From: Candidatus Hydrogenedentota bacterium
Lineage (GTDB): Bacteria; Hydrogenedentota; Hydrogenedentia; Hydrogenedentales; SLHB01
DNA length: 5,020 nucleotides
Reading direction: 5' to 3'
Assembly (NCBI GenBank): GCA_003557825.1
Contig: PWNM01000443.1
Span: 1 to 5,020 of the forward strand
Positions 1-5,020 of this stretch are shown in pieces (position 1 is the stretch's first letter; every line of letters begins with the position of its first letter). The notes beneath the pieces were generated by a model. That model worked only from the letters and a program-made list of their open reading frames with translations, had not been told where the DNA came from and ran no database searches. A program made the translations under genes and the position numbers.

Positions 1-498
1 GTATTCCCGTTCGAAGAACTCATCCATCCGGTTTTGCATCCGTTCCTGCATCTCGCGGCCCCGTTCGGCCCATTGTTCGCGGGCTTCCCGGCGGCGTTCG
101 GCCCGTTCTTCGTCGGTGGCGTCCTCGTCGTCGTCACCACCGCCCCGTTGCCACGGACCCATGGCCGCGTCGGGAGGGGGACCGTCGCCCATGTTGAACA
201 TGGCCTCCGGGTCGATTTCTTCAAGGCCGGGACCCTGGGGCTCGTCGAATCGGGCCATTTGCATCATGCCCTCGAGGGCGTCGACCTGGTCGACGAGCGC
301 CTGGTTTTCCTGTTCCAAATAGCGTTTCCGTTGCGACTCGGCCGCAAGGGTGGTCTGCGTTTCGGCCAAATCGCCCTGGAGTCGATCGACGGCCTGGCCA
401 AGTTCCGTGAGCTGGGGGTTCAACCGTGCTTGAACGACCACCGCGCCGGCCGCCGCGCCGACGGCAATCGCCAAAACAATACCTACAACCGTTCTCAT
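1..498 (-). CDS. Membrane-anchored or exported coiled-coil protein, unknown function (3' end cut by window edge)
   Basis: This open minus-strand frame starts at an ATG (complement of 496-498) and stays open to base 1, giving 166 residues with the C-terminus missing. A GGA-type ribosome binding site (complement of about 506-512) sits 8 nt upstream. Residues 4-22 form a hydrophobic, Ala/Gly/Val-rich segment after one Arg, which could be an uncleaved anchor or a signal peptide. Residues 29-80 look like a heptad-type coiled coil. Residues 85-120 are rich in Pro, Gly, Met and Asp, an acidic DDDED stretch lies at 122-126, and 130-165 is a highly charged Arg/Glu helix with repeated RxxE and ERM-like patterns. 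I recognise no catalytic motif and no named family. The gene is divergent from the operon to its right. Its codon choice looks like that of its neighbours, and the frame makes better protein sense than the opposite-strand frames. Confidence 0.85.
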   Translation of the reverse strand, partial: MRTVVGIVLAIAVGAAAGAVVVQARLNPQLTELGQAVDRLQGDLAETQTTLAAESQRKRYLEQENQALVDQVDALEGMMQMARFDEPQGPGLEEIDPEAMFNMGDGPPPDAAMGPWQRGGGDDDEDATDEERAERRREAREQWAERGREMQERMQNRMDEFFEREY

Positions 499-642
499 GG
501 GGGTGTTCCTTTCCCGATGCCCATTGGCATGATTTTCGATACCCGTCCAAATCGAATGAAACGATGTCAGTCTATAAAACCCCACAGGATGAAAAAGAGT
601 TCCATCGGATAGTCGCGCATGGCGGTGTCCCCGTAATGTAGG

Positions 643-668
643 ATATTCCCGTTTTCAATAGGGAATAT
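643..668. promoter_or_regulatory. Perfect inverted repeat, possible operator
   Basis: ATATTCCC (643-650) and GGGAATAT (661-668) are exact reverse complements separated by 10 nt. The dyad lies between two divergent genes. Its centre is about 80 bp upstream of the predicted start of the rightward transcript and about 157 bp upstream of the leftward start codon. No T-run follows the right arm, so a terminator is unlikely. The geometry would suit a dimeric regulator, perhaps acting on both genes. I cannot name a regulator family from the half-site. A chance dyad or an RNA hairpin in a leftward leader are alternatives. Confidence 0.4.
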
Positions 669-699
669 GCCGACTGAAATCCCATGAATCTTGGTAAAA

Positions 700-728
700 T
701 TGACAGGTTGGCCATTGGAAACTAGAAT
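700..728 (+). promoter_or_regulatory. Sigma70-type promoter for the zinc-ribbon/TPR operon
   Basis: A perfect -35 hexamer TTGACA (700-705) is followed by an optimal 17-nt spacer and a 5/6-match -10 hexamer TAGAAT (723-728). Transcription would start near 735, giving a leader of about 64 nt before the ATG at 799. The site also argues against the longer frame from the TTG at 691, because that start lies upstream of the transcript. No comparable promoter was noticed before the downstream genes, whose close spacing suggests they share this one. Confidence 0.75.
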
Positions 729-755
729 CAAAGTAGAGGTAAACCCAACGGGACA

Positions 756-778
756 GCGTCCTCCATCGCGGGAGACGC
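756..778 (+). other. Possible hairpin in the operon leader
   Basis: GCGTC-C-TCC (756-764) can pair with GGA-GACGC (771-778), giving 8 bp with one bulged C and a 6-nt loop. It lies in the predicted 5' leader, 8 nt before the ribosome binding site of the first gene. It could affect translation or mRNA stability, but a stem this short is common by chance in GC-rich DNA. No known riboswitch architecture is visible. Confidence 0.25.
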
Positions 779-786
779 GCCGAGCG

Positions 787-791
787 AGAGG
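787..791 (+). promoter_or_regulatory. Ribosome binding site fixing the start at 799
   Basis: AGAGG lies 7 nt upstream of the ATG at 799. Together with the promoter at 700-728 it supports this ATG over the in-frame TTG at 691. The 36 residues that would be added from 691 are basic and polar, with no recognisable motif. Confidence 0.65.
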
Positions 792-798
792 CGGGCGC

Positions 799-981
799 AT
801 GTCCGATGTGGCATATCTTGGTATATTGGTAGGCATCATAGCGGTGATTGCGCTGGTGACTGTGCCGGCGCTGCTCCGAAAACGATGTCGAAAGTGCAAC
901 GTTCGAAACAGCCTCGATGCCCGGGTGTGCCGGGAATGCGGCGCGGCGTTTCCCGATGATGACGCATCGGGCGCTGCGTGA
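799..981 (+). CDS. Small single-pass membrane protein with C-terminal zinc ribbon
   Basis: This 60-residue protein is the first gene of the operon. Residues 5-26 are a strongly hydrophobic helix. It is followed at once by the basic cluster R27-K28-R29, which predicts a cytoplasmic C-terminus by the positive-inside rule. A four-cysteine zinc ribbon follows: C30-x2-C33 and C44-x2-C47, separated by 10 residues. The tail is short and acidic. The cysteine spacing is identical to both zinc ribbons of the next gene's product, which suggests related folds and perhaps a shared partner. The ATG at 799 is chosen because it has an AGAGG site and lies downstream of the promoter; an in-frame TTG at 691 would give 96 residues. 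The next gene begins after a 39-nt gap. The molecular function is unknown. Zinc ribbons of this type often bind protein or nucleic acid, and nothing here shows which. Confidence 0.75.
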   Translation: MSDVAYLGILVGIIAVIALVTVPALLRKRCRKCNVRNSLDARVCRECGAAFPDDDASGAA

Positions 982-1020
982 GGCTTAATAGCGACGCTGC
1001 GATACGAAGAGGTAGCAACT

Positions 1021-2616
1021 GTGAGTACGTCCACCATAAATTGTCCCTTTTGCGGGAAACTGACGGACCGCGAGCTGGACGCCTGCGTCCACTGCGGCGG
1101 GTTTTTCCGTAGCGGAACCGAGACCGGAACAGGCGCTCGGGGCCGCAGCCAGACCTGTCCGAACTGCGGCGCGTTGGTGCAGGAGGGCGACATTATCTGC
1201 GTGGCCTGCGGCACCAACCTGCTGACGGGACAGAAGATCGCCGAGGAAACCCAATCCGCCGCCCCCGCGCAATCGCGGAACTGGAAACCTATCGGGATCG
1301 GCGTGGCGGCGGTGGCGGCCGTGTTGGTCATCGGCTTGGGCATTGGCCTGCTGTTGCGCGACCCCGTGGCGCGGGCCGAGCGGTTGCATCGGGCGGGCCA
1401 ACGGATCGAGGCCCTCGAATTGCTGCAGAACACCGTCGACCGGGCTCCCGACAATGCCCGGGCCCATTTTCTGATAGGGCGGTTGCGGAGCGAACGGAAC
1501 GAATTCACCCAAGCCGCGGAGGCTTTCGAAACGGCGGCGCGGCTGGAACCGACCAACGCGGACGCCTTTTTGTTGGCCGCGACAAGCTACGCCGACTCGG
1601 ACGCCGGCGGTGCGCAGAACCGGGCGCTGGCTTCGTTGCGTCGGTTGGTCGAAGCCCATCCCGACCACGCGGAAGGGTGGTATCTGCTCGCCCAGGCCCA
1701 CGGCGCCGCGGGCGATACGACGGCCCAGATTGAAGCCCTGCGGCAATATGCCGATCTAGCTCCCGACGACGGCCGGGCCGCCAAGGCGCTGGCCATCGCC
1801 GAGACCCTCGAAGGCGATTACCAGGCGGCTGCCCAATCCATCGAACGGGCCCAACGATTGCTGGACGAGGACGACCCCGATCTGACAGCGGCGGCGGGGA
1901 TTCTGGCCGGATTGCAGGGCAACGATGCGGACGCCTTTTTGCATTTACGCGCGGCCCTGGACGCCGGAACGACCCTCGAGAAGCAGGCTCTCACCCAATT
2001 GGGGCTGTTGCTGTTGGCCGACGGAAGCGTGCGCGAAGCGGAGGATTACATCCGGCAAGCCCGCGAACTGGACCGAGATGATCCGGCCTTGCGGTTTTTC
2101 TATGCCCTTTGCCTGGCGGAACAAGGCCTACACAGGGAAGCCTTTGATGAATTCAGCGCCTTGGCGCGGGGCACGGGCCGGTTGGCCGCCCAGGCCTCGG
2201 TCGAAGAAGCACGGGTAGCCCTGCGGCTCAACGAGGTGAGCACGGCCGCCGATGCCGCCGAACGGGCCGTTCAAGCGGGCATCGATGATCCGGCGCTCCA
2301 TACCATCCGGGGACGGATCTTCATGCGGATGGGCGAACGGACCCGAGCCCGAGACGCCTTCCGGCGGGCCATTCAAATCGATCCCGGCTATGCGCCGGCG
2401 CGTTTGGAGAACGGGCTGCAATATGTTCAACGGAATCTGCTGCGCGAGGGCATTGCGGAATTGCGGGCCTATCTCGATCTGGTCGATCCGGCTTTGCCCG
2501 ACGCCCGGACCGAAGAGATAGCGGCCTTGATCGAACAACTCGAACAAACCATGGATGACGATTCACGCCCAACGGGCGGCGTGGCCAGTCGAGCCGCGTC
2601 GAGGAGTGTACAATGA
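1021..2616 (+). CDS. Double zinc-ribbon, single-pass membrane TPR protein
   Basis: The 531-residue protein starts at a GTG with GAGG 8 nt upstream. It has two N-terminal zinc ribbons: C8/C11 with C22/C25, and C46/C49 with C60/C63. Both have the form CxxC-x10-CxxC, resembling double zinc ribbon domains. After a polar linker, residues 91-112 form one hydrophobic membrane helix with K89/R86 on the N-terminal side. About eleven TPR-like helix pairs then run from about 117 to 507. They have near-34-residue periodicity and recurring P-D/T-N/D turns (for example at 143-145, 177-179, 214-216, 248-250 and IDPGY at 453-457). The tail from about 510 is polar and probably disordered. The likely topology is zinc ribbons in the cytoplasm and the TPR array on the other side of the membrane. 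TPR arrays bind proteins, so a scaffold or assembly role is inferred. No enzyme motif is visible. Its stop overlaps the next start by 4 nt, suggesting translational coupling. Confidence 0.9.
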   Translation: MSTSTINCPFCGKLTDRELDACVHCGGFFRSGTETGTGARGRSQTCPNCGALVQEGDIICVACGTNLLTGQKIAEETQSAAPAQSRNWKPIGIGVAAVAAVLVIGLGIGLLLRDPVARAERLHRAGQRIEALELLQNTVDRAPDNARAHFLIGRLRSERNEFTQAAEAFETAARLEPTNADAFLLAATSYADSDAGGAQNRALASLRRLVEAHPDHAEGWYLLAQAHGAAGDTTAQIEALRQYADLAPDDGRAAKALAIAETLEGDYQAAAQSIERAQRLLDEDDPDLTAAAGILAGLQGNDADAFLHLRAALDAGTTLEKQALTQLGLLLLADGSVREAEDYIRQARELDRDDPALRFFYALCLAEQGLHREAFDEFSALARGTGRLAAQASVEEARVALRLNEVSTAADAAERAVQAGIDDPALHTIRGRIFMRMGERTRARDAFRRAIQIDPGYAPARLENGLQYVQRNLLREGIAELRAYLDLVDPALPDARTEEIAALIEQLEQTMDDDSRPTGGVASRAASRSVQ

Positions 2617-4064
2617 ACACGAGCTATCGCGTTATACTGCTGATTGCCTTGCTGTCGCTCATGGGAACCGGCGTCGCCGGCGCCTGGGGGCCCACAGCGG
2701 AGAGTTCGATCGTGACCACGGCGGCGCGTCTGCTCGCCCGGGAAGACGGCATCCCACTGACCAATCTCATGGACGATGTGCGACGGGGCGCCAACGTGTC
2801 TTCGGCGGAACTCGAGGAACTCATCCCGAACGCCTCGACCAATCCAATAGAGGCCATCGGATCTGAGATGTTCCTGTTGCAGCGGATCTATGAAGGTCGG
2901 GTCGATCCGTATTTGGCCTACCGGCTCGGCGTGCTGGGTCGGTTGGTCGCCAGGACAACTTCGCCGGTGGCCGATTCCGATGCGGCGGTGCAAACCCAGT
3001 ACGCGAGCGACGTGGAAGGGGCAATCGGCCGGGCGACCCTTCGACCGGCGCAACGGCGTGAGGTGGATCCCCGACTTTATTTTCCGGAGCTGCTGGCCGC
3101 TATCGCGGCGCGCCGCGAAATGATCGAGGCGGACTACGCCCAGGGCGTGGGATTTGCCGGAGTGGCTTCGCAGGCATTGTCGCAGGACGTGAGCCGCTCG
3201 ACCCATGCCGTGGCCGATGTATGGCACACCCTCCTGTCCGGGCGGGCGCCGTCGGCAAGCATCGGCGACAATCGGGTCCGAGCCTATTATATCGGAGCCA
3301 TCCAATACTATACGGAACGCCAGCATACGCGCGAGACCGAGGCGACCTATGAACGGCTTGCGGCGACAGGACTTCGGACGCCCGATATGCAAAAGGATAT
3401 CGCCGATATGTTCTACGAGGCCGAGATGTTCGAACGGGCCATGCAGGAATACCGAGCGGTACTCCGCGAGCAACCGGGACGGCGCGACGTCATCGAGCGG
3501 ATGTCCGAGTATTATGTCCGGGTCGGCGAAGAGGCCCTCGAACAGGATCGGTTGGAGCAAGCCTTGGACGCCTTCGAGCTGGCGTCCGAGGTGGCCCCCC
3601 TGAGCGAGGATGTGCAACAGCACGTCGTAAGTACGCGACAGGCCATTTCCCAACGGGATCAGCGTCGTCAGCGGGCGGAAGACGCCGTGCAAACGGCAGA
3701 GGCCCTCGAGGCCGAAGCGGAGGATCTTATCGCTTCCGATAACCCGGCTGTCGCCATGGACTTGTTGCGCGAGGCGAAAGACATTTTTGCGGGAGTCTCA
3801 GACGAGTTTTCCCAGGAATACCGGGCGGCCCAATCGGGGTTTGCGGCGGTATCGCAACGACTCGACCAACTCCGTTCGCAGATCATGGCGAATGTACAGC
3901 AGCTGAGCGGGTCGGGTGAATCGGCCGCCGTGCGCGCACGAGTGCAGGCCAATGCATCGGCCTTGGCCGAGCAGGCCTTGCAGGATCTGACCCAGGCTGA
4001 ATATGATCGGCAGATGAAACAGCTTGCCGACGAATTGACCCAACGGCTGGATGAATCCCGCTGA
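2613..4064 (+). CDS. Exported protein: degenerate phospholipase C/P1 nuclease-like domain, TPR-like repeats, C-terminal coiled coil
   Basis: This 483-residue protein starts at an ATG overlapping the previous stop (ATGA), with GGAG 6 nt upstream. Residues 1-24 are a clear Sec signal peptide ending in AGA, so the mature protein should begin W25-G26. A mature N-terminal Trp is typical of zinc-dependent phospholipase C and S1/P1 nucleases, where it binds zinc. Residues 105-120 align by eye with the family's LGxLxHxxxDxxxPxH helix, keeping L105, G106 and P118 but with R110, R114 and A120 in place of His, Asp and His. Residues 196-213 (HAVADVWHTLL, then RAP) resemble the late helix of that fold. 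No histidine occurs before H198. Residues about 240-335 contain TPR-like helix pairs, and about 345-483 is a long charged Ala/Glu/Gln-rich coiled coil. The protein is probably periplasmic or surface-exposed. The export signal, repeats and coiled coil are well supported. The fold assignment is tentative, and any catalytic activity looks lost. Confidence 0.88.
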   Translation: MNTSYRVILLIALLSLMGTGVAGAWGPTAESSIVTTAARLLAREDGIPLTNLMDDVRRGANVSSAELEELIPNASTNPIEAIGSEMFLLQRIYEGRVDPYLAYRLGVLGRLVARTTSPVADSDAAVQTQYASDVEGAIGRATLRPAQRREVDPRLYFPELLAAIAARREMIEADYAQGVGFAGVASQALSQDVSRSTHAVADVWHTLLSGRAPSASIGDNRVRAYYIGAIQYYTERQHTRETEATYERLAATGLRTPDMQKDIADMFYEAEMFERAMQEYRAVLREQPGRRDVIERMSEYYVRVGEEALEQDRLEQALDAFELASEVAPLSEDVQQHVVSTRQAISQRDQRRQRAEDAVQTAEALEAEAEDLIASDNPAVAMDLLREAKDIFAGVSDEFSQEYRAAQSGFAAVSQRLDQLRSQIMANVQQLSGSGESAAVRARVQANASALAEQALQDLTQAEYDRQMKQLADELTQRLDESR

Positions 4065-4116
4065 CCGTGAGTCGGGCTGTTTGTGCAAGAGGCCCAAACC
4101 CGCTAGACCATGCGAG

Positions 4117-4122
4117 AAGGAG
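4117..4122 (+). promoter_or_regulatory. Strong ribosome binding site fixing the start at 4130
   Basis: AAGGAG, within AGAAGGAG at 4115-4122, lies 7 nt upstream of the ATG at 4130. This near-ideal site favours that start over an in-frame GTG at 4067, only 2 nt after the previous stop, which would add 21 residues of no recognisable character. Confidence 0.8.
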
Positions 4123-4129
4123 ATTACCT

Positions 4130-4744
4130 ATGCCTCGTCCTCCGGTATTGAAGACGATTGATTGGAACCATGTGTTCTCGAGCGGCGCTACCTATTCCGA
4201 TTGGCTCGCCGCGGCCGAGAATACCGAGCACCGCGACTTGATGCAACAGGACGCCGGTGGAATCAAAGTTATCCCGGCCATTCGGGAGTTTCTGGAAAGC
4301 CTGCCGCGGCCGGTTCATGTGGTCGCCATCGCCGAGGACTGGTGCGGCGATGTGATTCGCCATGTTCCCGTATTGGAACGAATTGCCGAGATCGGTTCGA
4401 ATGTCCACACCCGGTACATCACTCGGGAAGCCTTTCCCGAAGTGTTTGTTCGGTTTTTGACCAACGGCGGCGAAGCGATTCCTAAGTTTGTGTTCCTGAG
4501 CGAAGATTTCGTGGAATGCGGCAACTGGGGCCCCATGCCGGCTCAATGCCGCGCGCTTATCGCCCGGGGTAAGGCCTGCAATGACGTGGGCAAGGCCCGC
4601 GAGCTGGTAAGCGCAGCATACGACGCCGATAAAGAACGCGAGGTCGTCGTCAAGGAACTCGCCGAGTGCATCGACGTGGCCGTGAGCCTCGATCCAAACC
4701 CTCGAGACAGTCTGCTTATGGCGAGTATGAAGAAGGCCACCTGA
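4130..4744 (+). CDS. Thioredoxin-like family protein (Thioredoxin_9-type, WCGD motif)
   Basis: The 204-residue protein has no signal peptide or membrane helix and is probably cytoplasmic. Residues 60-137 show the hallmarks of the Thioredoxin_9-type family: a beta strand leading into EDWCGD (69-74), the following helix ending in PVL, FLTNGG (109-114), the cis-proline segment AIPKFVFL with P118, and NWGPMP (132-137). The active-site region has C72 but valine at the second cysteine position of a CxxC, so a classical dithiol disulfide exchange is not expected. Other cysteines (C130, C140, C150) might act as resolving residues, which is inference. The substrate is unknown; such proteins are usually annotated only as thioredoxin family. 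It follows the exported TPR protein after 65 nt with no terminator between them, so it is probably the last gene of the operon. It may instead have some independent expression, given its strong ribosome binding site and the larger gap. Confidence 0.87.
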   Translation: MPRPPVLKTIDWNHVFSSGATYSDWLAAAENTEHRDLMQQDAGGIKVIPAIREFLESLPRPVHVVAIAEDWCGDVIRHVPVLERIAEIGSNVHTRYITREAFPEVFVRFLTNGGEAIPKFVFLSEDFVECGNWGPMPAQCRALIARGKACNDVGKARELVSAAYDADKEREVVVKELAECIDVAVSLDPNPRDSLLMASMKKAT

Positions 4745-4757
4745 CAGACATGACCTG

Positions 4758-4794
4758 ACCGACGCCCCCGGAACAAATCTCCGGGGGCGTCGGT
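4758..4794. terminator. GC-rich 15-bp hairpin between convergent genes, probable terminator
   Basis: A perfect 15-bp stem (4758-4772 with 4780-4794) encloses a 7-nt loop, acaaatc. It starts 14 nt after the stop of the thioredoxin-like gene and ends 29 nt before the stop of the minus-strand gene on the right. The stem is very stable (core CGCCCCCGG). Neither strand has a real T-tract after it: the plus strand continues gtctcc. It is therefore an atypical intrinsic terminator. It may end transcription from both sides, or protect the 3' end of the mRNA. Confidence 0.75.
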
Positions 4795-4823
4795 GTCTCC
4801 AAAAGGCGACCTGGGACTTCAGC

Positions 4824-5020
4824 CTATTGGGCGGCCTGCATGGGCGCCGCTTCTTCCTCTGCGTTTCGTCGTTCGAGGGCGTCGAGGGTTTCCATGATCT
4901 GCTCGATGCGCGTGGGCGCGCCGGTATTCTGTAGCATTTCCTGAATCCCGATGAAGCGAGATTCGCGCGCCACGAAAGCGTCCACCACGGCAGGATCGAA
5001 GTGGCTTTCCCGCCCTCGCA
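4824..5020 (-). CDS. C-terminal end of a probable HD-GYP domain protein (5' part beyond window)
   Basis: The minus-strand frame enters at base 5020 and ends at a TAG (complement of 4824-4826), giving 64 residues plus 2 nt of a split codon. Residues 4-16 of the fragment (ESHFDPAVVDAFV) match the conserved end of HD-GYP domains, where a HFDP-x-VVDAF segment follows the GYP region. Such proteins hydrolyse cyclic di-GMP and are often response regulators. The catalytic HD and GYP motifs would lie outside the window, so activity cannot be judged. After the domain the tail has a helix with IEQIMETLDALERR and an Ala/Glu-rich end. The gene converges on the operon and shares the hairpin at 4758-4794 with it. 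Functional linkage to the operon is not implied by this orientation. Confidence 0.75.
   Translation of the reverse strand, partial: RGRESHFDPAVVDAFVARESRFIGIQEMLQNTGAPTRIEQIMETLDALERRNAEEEAAPMQAAQ

Larger units (their letters stand above)
499..798. other. 300-bp divergent intergenic regulatory region
   Basis: This gene-free stretch separates the minus-strand coiled-coil gene from the plus-strand operon. From left to right it holds the ribosome binding site of the left gene, a small palindrome (ATGCC, 4 nt, GGCAT; 517-530) in that gene's leader, an AT-richer section around 545-600, a perfect 8-bp inverted repeat at 643-668, a strong rightward promoter at 700-728, a leader hairpin at 756-778 and the ribosome binding site for the start at 799. 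Only very short or unsupported reading frames occur here. No convincing leftward promoter was found. The best -10 is TATAGA (complement of 571-576), with no acceptable -35. Confidence 0.7.

Noticed and set aside
571..599. Leftward promoter with TATAGA -10 for the coiled-coil gene
   Set aside because: The -10 matches only 4 of 6 bases and the best-spaced -35 (CTCTTT) is very poor, so it was not listed as a feature. A promoter must exist, but its position is not clear.
34..612. 192-codon plus-strand open frame
   Set aside because: It lies antisense to the minus-strand coiled-coil gene, has a Phe/Pro/Gly-rich composition with no domain, and arises from GC-rich third positions. The minus-strand frame has a start, a ribosome binding site and sensible protein features.
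558..614. 18-codon plus-strand mini-ORF
   Set aside because: It has no ribosome binding site and no supporting feature, and it ends well before the promoter.
691..798. Upstream extension of the small zinc-ribbon gene from a TTG
   Set aside because: The TTG lies upstream of the -35 box of the predicted promoter, so it would not be on the transcript. The ATG at 799 has its own ribosome binding site.
567..1556. 329-codon minus-strand open frame across the promoter and two zinc-ribbon genes
   Set aside because: The product is low-complexity Ser/Arg/Ala without motifs and runs through the well-supported plus-strand genes and promoter. Its last 17 codons (an ATG near 620) could be imagined as a leader peptide, but there is no good ribosome binding site.
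2469..3692. 407-codon minus-strand open frame opposite the exported protein and the end of the TPR gene
   Set aside because: It is long, but the product is rich in Arg, His and Gly without domain structure. The plus strand has a signal peptide, TPR-like repeats and a coupled start. It is a mirror frame typical of GC-rich genes.
4067..4129. Upstream GTG start for the thioredoxin-like gene
   Set aside because: It has no ribosome binding site and adds residues with no family similarity, whereas the ATG at 4130 has AAGGAG at ideal spacing.
4065..4129. Terminator between the exported protein and the thioredoxin-like gene
   Set aside because: Only a weak GGGC/GCCC pairing is present, without a T-run, so transcription probably continues.

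Overview
This is a GC-rich bacterial chromosomal window with tightly packed genes. Four genes run left to right as one apparent operon (about 700-4794). On each side lies a minus-strand gene cut by the window edge. I see no mobile element, tRNA, rRNA, CRISPR array or phage-like gene. The style (zinc-ribbon/membrane/TPR fusions, long TPR proteins, a GTG start, an HD-GYP protein next door) fits environmental Gram-negative lineages such as Planctomycetota, Hydrogenedentota or Sumerlaeota-like groups. That placement is a low-confidence inference from general style, since no phylogenetic marker is present.

Layout. (1) 1-498, minus strand: the N-terminal 166 residues of a membrane-anchored or secreted coiled-coil protein of unknown function, continuing past base 1. 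(2) 499-798: a 300-bp divergent intergenic region with a perfect 8-bp inverted repeat (643-668), a very good sigma70-type promoter (TTGACA, 17 nt, TAGAAT; 700-728) pointing right, and a possible leader hairpin. (3) 799-981: a 60-residue protein with one membrane helix and a four-cysteine zinc ribbon. (4) 1021-2616: a 531-residue protein with two zinc ribbons, one membrane helix and about eleven TPR-like repeats. (5) 2613-4064: a 483-residue exported protein, overlapping the previous gene by ATGA. Its N-terminal half looks like a degenerate phospholipase C/P1-nuclease-type domain, followed by TPR-like repeats and a coiled coil. (6) 4130-4744: a 204-residue thioredoxin-like protein with a WCGD motif. 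(7) 4758-4794: a 15-bp GC-rich hairpin between convergent genes. (8) 4824-5020, minus strand: the last 64 residues of a probable HD-GYP cyclic-di-GMP phosphodiesterase or response regulator.

How the genes may work together. The promoter, short gaps, stop/start overlap and end hairpin argue that genes 3-6 are co-transcribed. The predicted topologies place zinc ribbons on the cytoplasmic side of the membrane, and TPR and coiled-coil surfaces outside it. That would suit an envelope-associated scaffold or assembly system, but no specific function can be assigned. The best lead is the exported protein of gene 5. It seems to keep the framework of a zinc-dependent phospholipase C/P1 nuclease while every expected metal ligand in the central HxxxD...PxH motif is replaced, so it may be a pseudoenzyme.
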